The notes: a model not told the origin generated them from the letters alone. Shown: positions 1-9,282, numbered from the stretch's first letter. The stretch is 64,000 nt of DNA from Tardiphaga sp052076105 (GCF_052076105.1 NZ_CP197245.1:4588001-4652000), one strand, 5' to 3'. A program made the numbers and translations.

Positions 1-576
1 AACTATGCGGCGCAAAGCCAAACTATTACACTTGCGGATGACGCATACCTTGAATTTCTTCCCGATCCTGTGATCCCGCACCGGCACTCGCGGTTTATCA
101 GCGATACACAAATCTCCATCGCCCCATCGGCCACATTGCTTCTTTCGGAGATTATTCAACCCGGCCGAAAGCACCATCATCCGGACGAGTGCTTCGGAGC
201 AACCGTGTTCTCGATATCGACGGCAGCTGCACGTCCCGACGGTCGTTCCCTATTCGCAGAGAAGCTCGTGATCGAGCCGCGGCGATATGTGATGCGGCAG
301 ACCGGCGTGATGGACTCCTTTGATGTGTTCGCCAACGTGATCCTGTGCGCCCCCAAGGACAAGGCAGACCGTATCCACGAGCGTGCGGGAGCCGATATAA
401 ATCTTGCCGAGGGTGTTGCGTTCGGTGCTTGTCGTTTGCCCAATGACGCCGGCCTGATTTTCAAGGTGCTTGGCCGCGAAACCGCGCAGGTGAAAGCCAA
501 GGTACGCGAGTTCTGGAGCGTGGTACGTCAGGAGATCATCGGCGCCGCGCTACCTCCGCCCTATCTATGGCGCTAG
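1..576 (+). CDS. ureD: Urease accessory protein UreD, C-terminal part (cut by window edge)
   Basis: The reading frame is open from the first base, so the start lies outside the window; about 191 residues are visible. Near its start it carries the UreD hallmark stretch around LEFLPDPVIPHRHSRF, followed by an APSATLLLSEII-like segment and the usual short C-terminus ending near PPPYLW. UreD (UreH) is a cytoplasmic chaperone that, with UreF and UreG, helps insert nickel into apo-urease. An internal ATG at base 70 would remove this conserved segment and is unlikely to be the start. The urea transporter gene follows 63 bases downstream on the same strand, which supports a urea-use locus. No urease structural gene is visible to the right, so any would lie to the left. 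Confidence 0.85.
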   Translation, partial: NYAAQSQTITLADDAYLEFLPDPVIPHRHSRFISDTQISIAPSATLLLSEIIQPGRKHHHPDECFGATVFSISTAAARPDGRSLFAEKLVIEPRRYVMRQTGVMDSFDVFANVILCAPKDKADRIHERAGADINLAEGVAFGACRLPNDAGLIFKVLGRETAQVKAKVREFWSVVRQEIIGAALPPPYLWR

Positions 577-639
577 CGGATCGACGGTTACAGCAGGTGA
601 TCTCCAACAGCAGGTGCCGACACGTTCAGGGAGCCAACA

Positions 640-1656
640 ATGAAAGAGATCCCGGGAAAGTGGGAAAGCCTGTCCGCCTCGTCAGGAATAGTGCGGTTCA
701 TGGACATCAATTTGCGCAGCATCGGGCAAGTCATGTTTCAGGACAATCCACTAACCGGGCTTCTCTTTCTGGTCGCGATCGCCTGGGGTTCATACGCAGC
801 TGGTGTTCCCCGAGTGGCCATTGCCGGCGTCGTCGCTGTTGTCGTGGCAAATCTAACGGCCCAATGGCTTAACGCTGACAGAGCGTCGCTCCATTCGGGG
901 CTCTATGGATATAACGGCATCCTTGTCGGACTTGCGTTGGCGACATTTCTATCTCCGAACGCACTCATGTGGGTCTATGTGGTGTTGGGGGCGCCAGTTT
1001 CGGTCATCGCCATGCTCGGGACTGCCAATGCCGTCAAACCATGGGGGCTCTCCAGTCTCACATTTCCATTCGTGCTCACGACGTGGCTCCTTCTGTTGGC
1101 CACGTATGGATTTTCCGGCCTCGTAGGAGCTGCACTACCGGCCAGCGACGTTGTCGTTGCGTTTCAATCCTACGAGGCTAGCCCACTCAAGCTGATCGAC
1201 CTCCTGCAGGGTGTGCTTCAAAGCATTTCACAGGTCTTCCTGAAGGCGAACAGTGTGGCCGCCCTTCTGCTGCTCGTTGGCCTGGCCGTGAACTCACTGG
1301 CGGCCGCCGCATTTGCTCTCGCCGGCGCGATACTGGCAGTTCTGGCGGCCCACCTCTTCGGCGCGGAAAGCGAACTGATCACCGGCGGCCTTCTCGGTTT
1401 CAGCCCCGTTCTGACGGCGATTGCGCTCGGTGCCGTGTTCTACAGACCGAGCTGGCGCATAGCGATCTACGCCATGCTGGGCACGCTGGTTACGGTCATC
1501 GCGCAAGCAGCACTGAACGTTGCCTTGACGCCGCTCGCCATCCCTGCGCTTACCGCGCCTTTTGTGCTCGTCACATGGATCTTCCTTCTTCCACGCCAAT
1601 GTTTCGAGCCAGCATCGACCGCAACAGACGAAGCCGCCGCAACGCGCGCAAGCTGA
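640..1656 (+). CDS. Urea transporter, UT family
   Basis: This 338-residue, strongly hydrophobic protein fits the bacterial urea transporter family (UT/Yut type), which forms a urea channel in the inner membrane. The family-like stretch LHSGLYGYNGILVGLALATF lies around residues 85-105, and a second related half follows after about residue 200 (LITGGLLGFSPVLTAIALG), as expected from the internal duplication of UT proteins. About ten membrane segments can be seen. The ATG at 640 is preceded by an AGGGAG ribosome-binding site. The position just after ureD suggests the protein supplies urea to urease. The family call is firm; the link to urease rests on gene order. Confidence 0.85.
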   Translation: MKEIPGKWESLSASSGIVRFMDINLRSIGQVMFQDNPLTGLLFLVAIAWGSYAAGVPRVAIAGVVAVVVANLTAQWLNADRASLHSGLYGYNGILVGLALATFLSPNALMWVYVVLGAPVSVIAMLGTANAVKPWGLSSLTFPFVLTTWLLLLATYGFSGLVGAALPASDVVVAFQSYEASPLKLIDLLQGVLQSISQVFLKANSVAALLLLVGLAVNSLAAAAFALAGAILAVLAAHLFGAESELITGGLLGFSPVLTAIALGAVFYRPSWRIAIYAMLGTLVTVIAQAALNVALTPLAIPALTAPFVLVTWIFLLPRQCFEPASTATDEAAATRAS

Positions 1657-1675
1657 TCTCTTTTTGGAAGCACAC

Positions 1676-1762
1676 ATGTCTTACCCAGGTTTCATAGTGC
1701 TCCAGGACAAGCCCGGACGTTGGCACGTCTCGGATTTCAAATTGTTGCCGGTGGAGAACTGA
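1676..1762 (+). CDS. Small ORF, 28 residues, unknown
   Basis: A 28-codon ORF fills the gap between the urea transporter and the GntP-type permease. It begins at an ATG with GGAAG about seven bases upstream and stops three bases before the permease ATG. The peptide starts MSYPGFIVLQ and ends LLPVEN. It contains one Trp and is not hydrophobic enough for a membrane segment. The tight fit between two genes and the good ribosome-binding site suggest it is translated, possibly coupled to the permease. I do not recognise a family. It could also be just a translated leader. Confidence 0.4.
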   Translation: MSYPGFIVLQDKPGRWHVSDFKLLPVEN

Positions 1763-1765
1763 ACC

Positions 1766-3211
1766 ATGGGACTCGTCGGAATACTGCTCGGCCTCGCTTT
1801 GATGATGTGGCTTGCCTATCGAGGGTGGACCGTACTCATCGTAGCACCGGTGGCTGCCCTCCTGGCTGCTGCAATTTCAGGCGAGCCGCTTCTCGCGCAT
1901 TGGACGCAGACCTTCATGGGCGGTGCCGGTCGATTCGTTACGCAGTGGTTTCCCATGTTCCTGCTTGGCGGGCTATTCGGCAAGCTGATGGACGACAGCG
2001 GATCGATCACCTCGATCGCGCGCTTCCTGACTGAACGGTTGGGAACACGCCGCACGATGCTCTCGGTGGTGCTGGCTTCGGCGGTGGTTACCTATGGCGG
2101 CGTCAGCGTCTTTGTTGCCTTTTTCGTGCTGGTCCCCATGGCAAAGGAAATGTTCCGGGCCGCTGACATTCCCCGCCGGTTGATGCCGGCGACCATCGGT
2201 CTCGGGGCGTTCACGTTCACGATGTCGGCAATGCCCGGAACCCCGTCCGTCAACAATGCCATTCCGATGCCGTATTTCGGCACAACCGCTTTCGCGGCGC
2301 CCGGTCTGGGCATCATCGCATCGATCATCATCATGGTTATCGGCATGTGGTGGCTTCGCCGCGCAGAGGCGGCCGCACGTAAAGCCGGCGAGGGTTATGG
2401 CAAGAGTGCGGAAGAGTCTCCCGCCATCGACGAGACGGTTCGCGTACAGGCGACAGCGGCCGGTGATTTTGATCCAGCGGAAATTCAGCATGGTGGGCAC
2501 AGCGCCAGCCTGCCGCCCATTGTTATCGCCGCATTGCCGCTCGCTGTCGTCATCTGCACCAACTTCCTGATGTCGCTGGTTGTCCTCCCGCGGCTGGATT
2601 TTTCCTTCTTGGCCAAAGAGGCATGGGGTGAGACCACGATCGGAGCGGTGGCCGGCGTCTGGTCGGTTGTTATTGCGCTCGCGGCTGCGACTCTGACCGT
2701 CATTGTTTTCAACTTCAGGCGTTTCCCGGCGCTGCGCGGAAGTCTGGATGCCGGTGCCGTTTCCTCCGTGTTACCGATCCTGACGATTGCCAGTCTCGTT
2801 GGCTTCGGCGCTGTCGTTGCAGCTCTGCCCGCATTCGCAGACGTGCGTGACGCGTTACTCTCGGTTGGCGGCGGCCCCCTTATCTCTCTCACGATCGCCG
2901 TGAACGCGCTCGCCGGACTCACCGGAACCGCCTCTGGTGGAATGGCAATCGTGCTCAACATACTTGGCGACACCTTCATGCAGCTCGCCGCCGAGCACGG
3001 AATTGATCCCGCGCTGATGCATCGCGTGACCACGATTGGCGCTGGTACGCTCGACGCCTTGCCACACAATGGCACAGTCCTGTTGCTGCTTCAGATCAGC
3101 GGGCTGACCCACAAGGAGAGCTATTTCGATATGGTGATGACCGTGATCGTCACCTGCATCATTGCACTTGCTGCGGTGCTTATACTGGGAACGATGTTTG
3201 GTTCATTTTGA
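1766..3211 (+). CDS. GntP-family permease
   Basis: This 481-residue integral membrane protein has about 12-14 hydrophobic segments and resembles the GntP/gluconate:H+ symporter group. Features include a YGGVSVFVAFFVLVPMAKEMF stretch near residue 110, an MPGTPSVNNAIPMPYFGT loop near residue 155, and a Gly/Ala-rich C-terminal half with the LTGTASGGMAIVLNIL segment. The family takes up gluconate or other small hydroxy-carboxylates with protons. The actual substrate cannot be told here; neighbouring urea genes do not settle it. The start at 1766 directly follows the small ORF. A 227-base stretch after the stop (3212-3438) holds nothing I can identify. Confidence 0.75.
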   Translation: MGLVGILLGLALMMWLAYRGWTVLIVAPVAALLAAAISGEPLLAHWTQTFMGGAGRFVTQWFPMFLLGGLFGKLMDDSGSITSIARFLTERLGTRRTMLSVVLASAVVTYGGVSVFVAFFVLVPMAKEMFRAADIPRRLMPATIGLGAFTFTMSAMPGTPSVNNAIPMPYFGTTAFAAPGLGIIASIIIMVIGMWWLRRAEAAARKAGEGYGKSAEESPAIDETVRVQATAAGDFDPAEIQHGGHSASLPPIVIAALPLAVVICTNFLMSLVVLPRLDFSFLAKEAWGETTIGAVAGVWSVVIALAAATLTVIVFNFRRFPALRGSLDAGAVSSVLPILTIASLVGFGAVVAALPAFADVRDALLSVGGGPLISLTIAVNALAGLTGTASGGMAIVLNILGDTFMQLAAEHGIDPALMHRVTTIGAGTLDALPHNGTVLLLLQISGLTHKESYFDMVMTVIVTCIIALAAVLILGTMFGSF

Positions 3212-3438
3212 CGACCGTGATTACCGCGGCTTTGAAAGATTGTTCGGGCGAATGCCCCTCGTCAGTATCGACCAGCAGAGTTTCAACGACCCCATAGGTG
3301 GCCGCGACCAACGCAGCCCCAGTTGAATGTATGGGGACATTCCCGCCCCGTCGCTCAGGGTTTTGTCGGATGTCGACATTGCGGATCGGAAGATACCATT
3401 CAAAGGCTGCCGATCATCACGCGGATCAGGAGCTTGGC

Positions 3439-3996
3439 ATGACAGTCTATGATCGCCAGTCCGGCATCGAGGCCCTGGGTCCACCTCCACTCTGGGCGTG
3501 CGCGCTACTCGGCATCGTGATGATCGCCGCCGGAATCCTCGCACTCGGCGACGTCGCGTTTGCGACCATCATCAGCGTCAAACCGATCGGGCTGACGGCA
3601 ATCGCAGTCGGCGCGTTCGAGATCATACATGCGTTCTGGACCAGGGGATGGGGCGGCTTCCATTGGCAGATGATCCTTGGCGCGCTCTATCTCGCTTTCG
3701 GACTTGTGCTACTCACGCAGCCGGCGTCCGGCGCCCTGATCCTGACCTATTTCCTCGGCGCCATGCTGCTCGCGTCAGGCGCCATTCGGTGCTTGCTGAG
3801 TTTCGCGCATTGGCGACAGAACGGCTGGATGATGCTGATCTCCGGCATCTTCGGATTGGTCGCCGGCGCTCTGATCCTGTTCAGTTTTCCCACCGTCAGC
3901 GTCTGGGCGCTGGGATTCCTGCTTGGCGTCGACCTGATTTCGCATGGCCTGGCGTGGTTGCTCTATGCGGTTCAATCCGTGCGGAGGACTGCGTAA
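3439..3996 (+). CDS. HdeD-like membrane protein (DUF308)
   Basis: This 185-residue protein has six hydrophobic segments in three helical pairs, the pattern of the HdeD/DUF308 family. Typical pieces are WACALLGIVMIAAGILAL near residue 18, WQMILGALYLAFGLVLL in the middle and GWMMLISGIFGLVAGALILF. HdeD of enteric bacteria is linked to acid resistance at high cell density; the role in alphaproteobacteria is not established. I chose the ATG at 3439 because CAGGAG lies seven bases upstream and the earlier in-frame starts add only a polar, unlikely N-terminus. The Tat-signal protein follows 17 bases after the stop. Confidence 0.75.
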   Translation: MTVYDRQSGIEALGPPPLWACALLGIVMIAAGILALGDVAFATIISVKPIGLTAIAVGAFEIIHAFWTRGWGGFHWQMILGALYLAFGLVLLTQPASGALILTYFLGAMLLASGAIRCLLSFAHWRQNGWMMLISGIFGLVAGALILFSFPTVSVWALGFLLGVDLISHGLAWLLYAVQSVRRTA

Positions 3997-4013
3997 CTAA
4001 AGAGGAGATGACG

Positions 4014-4487
4014 ATGGAGACTCCCACCCGCCGAGCTTTCCTGGCACTTGCTCAGAATGCTATTGCCGCCGCGGCGATCGGCACCATCGGGACTCGTTTC
4101 ATTGAGACTGCGGAAGCGATGCCGGTCCCACCTGATCTGGGTCTAGCCGGCAAACCGTCTGACCTTGCGGCTCAAGCCCAGTGGTGGGGACCGCAGCCTG
4201 CTCCCGGTTGGGGGCCCGGCTGGGGAGTTGGCCCGGGCTGGGGTCGGCCGGCACCGCGCACGCGCCGCTGGGTTTGCTGGTGGGATCGCGGTCGTCGCCG
4301 ATGCGGATGGCAATGGGGACCAGCGAGCGCGCCCGGTTGGGGCGCCGCTCCCGGCTGGGGCACTCCAGGTTGGGGCGCTCCCGATTGGGGCCCTGCCCCC
4401 GGCTGGGGTCGCCCGCGGCCGCGCAGGCGTCGCTGGGTTTGCTGGTGGAGTCGCGGTCGTCGTCATTGCGGATGGCGGTGGGACTAG
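4014..4487 (+). CDS. Tat-signal protein with PGWG repeats and two Trp/Cys/Arg modules
   Basis: This 157-residue protein starts with a twin-arginine type signal (TRRAFLAL at residues 5-12, then an Ala-rich hydrophobic run to about residue 24, possible cleavage after TAEA near 35). The mature part is low in complexity. About eight Pro-Gly-Trp-Gly-like units flank two near-identical modules, WVCWW-RGRR-CGW, at about residues 86-101 and 141-156. Each module has two cysteines set among arginines and tryptophans. The start at 4014 is six bases after AGAGGAG; an ATG at 4008 overlaps that site. I know of no function. Proteins of this look are sometimes auto-named protamine-like because of the Arg content, which is not evidence of DNA binding. 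The Tat signal suggests it is exported folded or with a cofactor. Confidence 0.65.
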   Translation: METPTRRAFLALAQNAIAAAAIGTIGTRFIETAEAMPVPPDLGLAGKPSDLAAQAQWWGPQPAPGWGPGWGVGPGWGRPAPRTRRWVCWWDRGRRRCGWQWGPASAPGWGAAPGWGTPGWGAPDWGPAPGWGRPRPRRRRWVCWWSRGRRHCGWRWD

Positions 4488-4528
4488 GAACGCCTCTCGC
4501 AATCCAATTCATCAGCGGCAGATTTATC

Positions 4529-4813
4529 ATGAAGACTGCGCAAGCTCTTACCCAAGTGATGGAGGGAACCGTGCGCAGCAAGAACCGATGGCTTCTTGCC
4601 GCCGTGCTGGCAGCTCTTCTCGTTGGGGCAACCTGGTATTGCGTATCGGTATGGCGAGCGGCGCCATCAATGCCACTTTACGGCAATATCATCATGGGAG
4701 TTGCCGCCATACTGGCTCTCGTGGCCGGGTGCGGCCTGATCACGCTCATATTCTACACCCATCGCAAGGGTTACGACGAGTCTGCACACAGCAATCGGCC
4801 TCCGCGAGAGTGA
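4529..4813 (+). CDS. Small two-helix membrane protein, unknown
   Basis: This 94-residue ORF has a polar N-terminus of about 20 residues followed by two hydrophobic helices, roughly residues 23-43 (LLAAVLAALLVGATWYCVSV) and 52-75, and a charged tail ending in RPPRE. This predicts an inner-membrane protein with both ends on the cytoplasmic side. The ATG at 4529 follows the Tat-signal gene by 41 bases, and the efflux operon starts 72 bases after its stop, so it may be co-transcribed with either. I do not recognise a family. Overlapping ORFs in the other frames of the GC-rich repeat region just upstream are shadows. Confidence 0.5.
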   Translation: MKTAQALTQVMEGTVRSKNRWLLAAVLAALLVGATWYCVSVWRAAPSMPLYGNIIMGVAAILALVAGCGLITLIFYTHRKGYDESAHSNRPPRE

Positions 4814-4885
4814 GCGAGGTCTAGCAGGTCTTCGAAGAGTACTGGCCCTGCAGTTCTTTTCCGAACTCGGGGCAGGGAGTGCAAG

Positions 4886-6130
4886 ATGTACCTTGCCAAG
4901 GTCTCGTTCAGACTGCTCGCGGCGAGCCTTGTCACGATTACGACCGGCGGAGCGGGCTTGACCCAGCCAGCTCCGGCCGGTCCGCCCGCGGTCGGAGTGA
5001 TCGAAGCGACCAGACGACCGATCACCGAGACCAGCGAATTCCTCGGGCGGATTGAGGCGATCAATCGGGTCAACGTCGTCGCTCGCGTCACTGCGTTTCT
5101 GGAACGCCGCCTGTTCGAGGAGGGCGCCGAGATCAAGAAAGGCGATCAGCTCTACCAGCTCGAGCGTGGTCCCTTCGAAGCCGATCTCGCATCGAAGCAG
5201 GCGCAGGTGGCGCAACTCCGGGCAACACTCGAGAATGCCAAACTGACGACAGAACGCGCGCGCACCCTGCTCGGCGGGCCAGCAGGGCAACAGTCGACAT
5301 ACGACGCGGCCGTCGCGAACCAGCGCAGCCTCGAAGCGCAGGTCCAGGCCGCTGAGGCACAGGTCCAGGCATCCCGGATCAATCTCGACTACACCATCAT
5401 CAGCGCGCCGATCGACGGCAAGATCGGACGCACGGCCGTGACGGAAGGTAACGTCGTCGGTCCAAGCTCGGGCATATTGACCACGATCGTCAGCCAGGAC
5501 CCGATGTATGTCACCTTCCCGGTGTCTCTGCGCCAGGGGCTGGAACTGCGCGAACGATACGGGCCGCAAGGCGGCCTGGAAGCAGTGGTGATCAGGCTCC
5601 GGCTGCCTGATGGCCGCATGTATGGCCAATCCGGCAAGCTGAACTTCGTCGACAACACTATTGCGCAAAACACCGACACGATCACCGTGCGGGGCGAGAT
5701 CGTCAATCCTATCCTACGTGCCCCGTCCGTGGCGGGCGTTACAGTTCACGAGCTGACCGACGGCGAATTCGTCACTGTCGTGCTCGAAGGCGTCCAGCCG
5801 ATCGAGGTGCTGGCGATCCCGCGCTCGGCGGTCCTTTCCGACCAGCAGGGCGATTACGTTCTCGCGGTCGGTCCCGACAACAAGGCCGAGCAGCGCCGTA
5901 TCCAACTCGGGCAATCGACTCCAACCATCGCCTCCGTCATCAGCGGCCTTGCCGTTGGCGACAAGGTGATCGTCGAGGGCCTGCAGCGGGCTCGCCCTGG
6001 TCAGGCCGTATCGCCGGGACCGGCAAGCCCGCAGATTACGTCGAGTATGAAGGCGGCCGCCGGCGACGCAACTCCGCAAGCGGATCGCGGCGCCTCCGGC
6101 AAGACGCCCCCGGTGGACAACAAGCCATGA
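4886..6130 (+). CDS. RND efflux pump periplasmic adaptor subunit (AcrA/MexA type)
   Basis: This 414-residue membrane-fusion protein has an N-terminal signal region of about 25 residues, without a lipobox cysteine. Next come the first half of the lipoyl domain (RIEAINRVNVVARVTAFLE), a coiled-coil hairpin (about residues 105-165, rich in Ala, Gln and Glu), the second lipoyl half (DYTIISAPIDGKIGRTAV) and a beta-barrel domain (MYVTFPVS onward). It should connect the inner-membrane pump to an outer-membrane channel in the periplasm. Its stop overlaps the start of the pump gene by four bases (ATGA), so the two are translationally coupled. The tail after about residue 380 is a low-complexity Pro/Ala/Gly stretch. 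Confidence 0.9.
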   Translation: MYLAKVSFRLLAASLVTITTGGAGLTQPAPAGPPAVGVIEATRRPITETSEFLGRIEAINRVNVVARVTAFLERRLFEEGAEIKKGDQLYQLERGPFEADLASKQAQVAQLRATLENAKLTTERARTLLGGPAGQQSTYDAAVANQRSLEAQVQAAEAQVQASRINLDYTIISAPIDGKIGRTAVTEGNVVGPSSGILTTIVSQDPMYVTFPVSLRQGLELRERYGPQGGLEAVVIRLRLPDGRMYGQSGKLNFVDNTIAQNTDTITVRGEIVNPILRAPSVAGVTVHELTDGEFVTVVLEGVQPIEVLAIPRSAVLSDQQGDYVLAVGPDNKAEQRRIQLGQSTPTIASVISGLAVGDKVIVEGLQRARPGQAVSPGPASPQITSSMKAAAGDATPQADRGASGKTPPVDNKP

Positions 6131-9100
6131 TATCTGCCGTCTTCATCGATCGTCCGCGGCTTGCGATGGTGATCGCCTTCATCATCACCATCGCCGGCGC
6201 GCTGGCGCTGATGCAGATTCCGGTGGCGCAATTTCCGGACATCGTGCCGCCGCAGGTCACGGTCGCCGGCACCTTCCCCGGTGCTTCCGCCGAGGTCGTT
6301 GAGAGCAGCGTCGCCCAGCCCCTGGAGGCGCAGATTATCGGCGTCGACCGCGCGCTCTACATGAAATCAACCAGCGCCAATGATGGCAGCTACACACTGA
6401 CGGTTTCGTTCGCCCTCGGCACCAATCCCGACATCAACACCGTCAATGTCAACAATCGCGTGCAGAGTGCCCTGTCGCAATTGCCGACCGAAGTGCAGCA
6501 GCAGGGGCTAACGGTACAGAAGAGATCCTCATCGATTCTGCAATTCCTCGTGCTCTACAGCGCCGACGGCCAGCAGGATCCGCTGTTCATCACCAACTAC
6601 GCCATCATCAACGTGCTCGATGCGATCGCGAGTACGCCGGGCGTCGGTCAGGCGAATCTGTTCGCCAAGATGAACTATTCGATGCGAATCTGGTTCGATA
6701 CACAGCGGCTCACCAGCCTCAATCTCACACCGTCGGATGTCATCGCCGCGATCCGCACGCAAAGTGTCCAGGCGCCGGTCGGTCGCATCGGAGCGCGGCC
6801 GATCAGCGACGACCAGCAATTCCAGTTCAACGTACAGACCCTCGGCAGGCTCGCCACTGTCGATCAATTCGCCAATATCGTGCTGCGCGCCAATCCGGAC
6901 GGTTCATCACTGCTGGTGAAGGACGTCGCCCGTGTCGAAATGGGCGCGCAAAACCTGGATAGCGAAGCGCGGATCGACGGGCGCGCGGCGGTGCCGATCG
7001 CGATCTATCTGGCACCGGGCGCCAATGCCGTAACCACCGCGCAGGCGGTCGCGGCTACGATGCAGCGCCTGTCCAAGCGATTTCCAACCGGGCTCAGCTA
7101 CCTCGTGCAATACGACTCCACGAGCTTTGTGCGGGATACAATCACGGAGGTGCTGCGGACACTGGGTGAGGCCTTCGTCCTCGTTGTGATCGTAGTTTAC
7201 CTTTTCCTTGGCAATCTCCGGGCCACGGTGATCCCGGCCATTGCCGTTCCGGTGAGCCTGATTGGCACCTTCGCCGTCCTGCTGGTGCTGGGCTATTCGG
7301 CCAACACGGTGTCCCTGCTGGCTATGGTGCTCGCCATCGGCATCGTCGTGGACGACGCCATTGTCGTCGTTGAGAACGTCGAGCGGGTGATGGAGGAAGA
7401 ACCAGATCTATCGCCGGCCGAGGCCAGTAAAAAGGCCATGACGCAGATCACCGCGCCGATCATTGCGATCACGCTGGTGCTGCTCTCCGTGTTCGTACCG
7501 ATCGCATTCATCCCCGGCATCTCTGGCACACTGTTTCGTCAGTTTGCAGTCACGATCAGCGCCGCCATGATGATTTCAGCACTGAATGCATTGACGCTAT
7601 CGCCTGCATTGTGCGCGCTGTTCCTGCGTCACACCGGCCCTCGGCGCGGCATCATAGGCCGTGTCCTCGGTGGCATCGACTGGTTACGCGATCGCTACAG
7701 TGGCGGCGTGCGCCGACTGGTGCGCATGGCGAGCCTATCCCTACTGCTCATCGCCGTCTTCGCCGCCAGCATCTTCGGCATGTCGCTGATCACGCCAACG
7801 GGGTTCCTCCCCGAGGAAGACCAAGGCGCCTTCTTCACCTCGGTGCAACTGCCCGACGGCGCGTCGGTGGCACGAACCAGCGAAGTCACCCAACAGGTCG
7901 AAGATATCCTGAAGCAGATGCCCGCCGTCGATCACGTCCTTGCCGTCATCGGCTTTTCCCTGCTCGACGGTGCATCTGAGCCGAATAGCGCGCTGGTGGT
8001 CACGCGCCTGAAGCCATTTGCCGATCGCAAGGCAGCAACAGATTCTGCGCAAGCGCTGATCCGGCAAACCTTCGCGGCCGGGTCGCAGATTCGACAGGCC
8101 AACGTACTGCCGTTCAACTTGCCGCCGATCATCGGGCTCTCCACCAGCGGCGGGTTCGAATACCAGCTCCAGGCACTGGAAGGACAGAGTCCGGCCGCGA
8201 TTTCCAGTGTCGCGGGCGCGCTGATCGGCGCTGCCAACGCCGATCCACGACTTGCACGCGTCTTTTCGACCTTCACCGCGACCAATCCATCCATCTATCT
8301 CGACATCGACCGCCGCAAGGCACAGGCGCTCGGAGTGACAATCAGCGACATCTTCACCGCCCTGCAGGCGACGCTCGGCGGCATCTATGTCAACAACTTC
8401 AACCGGTTTGGCCGCACCTGGCAGGTCAACGTTCAGGGCGAAGCGTTCGACCGCGCTGATATCTCGGACATCTGGCGCATCTATCTGCGCAACGATACTG
8501 GCCAGATGGTGCCGATACGGTCTCTGGCTGGCATCAAGATCGTCACCGGACCGCAGGTGATCACCCGCTACAACAACTATCGCTCGGTGACGGTGAATGG
8601 CAGTCCGGCGCCCGGCGTCTCGTCCGGCACTGCGATTGCGGCGATGTCGGACATCTCCAATGCGGTGCTGCCTGCGGGCTACAGTTTCGCATGGACCGGC
8701 ACCGCCTATCAGGAGCAACAGGCTGCCGGTCAGACCGGTATCGTGCTCGCACTTGCCGTACTGTTCGCCTATTTATTCCTGGTCGCACTCTATGAGAGCA
8801 CGATCATCCCTATCCCGGTGCTGCTGTCGGTCGTCGTCGGCGTGCTCGGGTCCTATATCGGCATCAAGCTCGCGGGCCTCAATCTCGATCTCTATGGGCA
8901 GATCGGACTCGTTGTGCTGATCGCGCTTGCCGCCAAGAACGGCATTCTGATCGTCGAATTTGCGAAGGAGCAACGCGAAGCGGGCGTGGCGCTTAACGAC
9001 GCGGCGATCCAGGGCGCACATATGCGCTTCCGTGCGGTCATGATGACCTCGGTGGCCTTCATCCTTGGTCTATTACCGCTCGTGATCGCAACCGGCGCCG

Positions 9101-9279
9101 CCGAGCTGAGCCGCAGAGCAGTCGGCACTGCCGTCTTCGCCGGCATGCTCGCCGCGAGCTCGATCGGGATCTTCATGGTGCCGATGCTCTACGTGACCTT
9201 CCAGCGCCTGCGCGAGCGCGTGAAGGGGGCTTCCAAATCAACCAATCAACTGACGCCGCCTGTCGATGAAACGGTCTAG
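6127..9279 (+). CDS. RND efflux transporter, hydrophobe/amphiphile type (AcrB/MexB family)
   Basis: This 1,050-residue protein matches the full length of AcrB-type pumps. It starts ISAVFIDRPRLAMVIAFIITIAGALAL, has two large periplasmic loops, and carries the proton-relay residues: an Asp-Asp pair at residues 409-410 in GIVVDDAIVVVEN and Lys937 in ALAAKNGILIVEF. The pump exports drugs, solvents or other amphiphiles using the proton gradient as a trimer in the inner membrane. It overlaps the adaptor gene by four bases and is followed three bases later by an HlyD-type adaptor. No outer-membrane factor gene (TolC/OprM type) is present in the operon, so the channel must come from elsewhere. Substrate range cannot be read from sequence. 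Confidence 0.93.
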   Translation: MISAVFIDRPRLAMVIAFIITIAGALALMQIPVAQFPDIVPPQVTVAGTFPGASAEVVESSVAQPLEAQIIGVDRALYMKSTSANDGSYTLTVSFALGTNPDINTVNVNNRVQSALSQLPTEVQQQGLTVQKRSSSILQFLVLYSADGQQDPLFITNYAIINVLDAIASTPGVGQANLFAKMNYSMRIWFDTQRLTSLNLTPSDVIAAIRTQSVQAPVGRIGARPISDDQQFQFNVQTLGRLATVDQFANIVLRANPDGSSLLVKDVARVEMGAQNLDSEARIDGRAAVPIAIYLAPGANAVTTAQAVAATMQRLSKRFPTGLSYLVQYDSTSFVRDTITEVLRTLGEAFVLVVIVVYLFLGNLRATVIPAIAVPVSLIGTFAVLLVLGYSANTVSLLAMVLAIGIVVDDAIVVVENVERVMEEEPDLSPAEASKKAMTQITAPIIAITLVLLSVFVPIAFIPGISGTLFRQFAVTISAAMMISALNALTLSPALCALFLRHTGPRRGIIGRVLGGIDWLRDRYSGGVRRLVRMASLSLLLIAVFAASIFGMSLITPTGFLPEEDQGAFFTSVQLPDGASVARTSEVTQQVEDILKQMPAVDHVLAVIGFSLLDGASEPNSALVVTRLKPFADRKAATDSAQALIRQTFAAGSQIRQANVLPFNLPPIIGLSTSGGFEYQLQALEGQSPAAISSVAGALIGAANADPRLARVFSTFTATNPSIYLDIDRRKAQALGVTISDIFTALQATLGGIYVNNFNRFGRTWQVNVQGEAFDRADISDIWRIYLRNDTGQMVPIRSLAGIKIVTGPQVITRYNNYRSVTVNGSPAPGVSSGTAIAAMSDISNAVLPAGYSFAWTGTAYQEQQAAGQTGIVLALAVLFAYLFLVALYESTIIPIPVLLSVVVGVLGSYIGIKLAGLNLDLYGQIGLVVLIALAAKNGILIVEFAKEQREAGVALNDAAIQGAHMRFRAVMMTSVAFILGLLPLVIATGAAELSRRAVGTAVFAGMLAASSIGIFMVPMLYVTFQRLRERVKGASKSTNQLTPPVDETV

Positions 9280-9282
9280 ATC

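Noticed and set aside
8..12. Search for tyrosine or serine integrase, transposase, toxin-antitoxin or defence genes across the window
   Set aside because: None of the translated frames shows a recognisable motif of these classes; the ars island has no visible mobile-element borders, although a tRNA gene lies at its right end.
4189..4480. Repetitive GGCTGGGG-like DNA, first considered as a CRISPR or minisatellite
   Set aside because: The units are unequal and in frame, giving PGWG protein repeats; there are no spacers of constant length.
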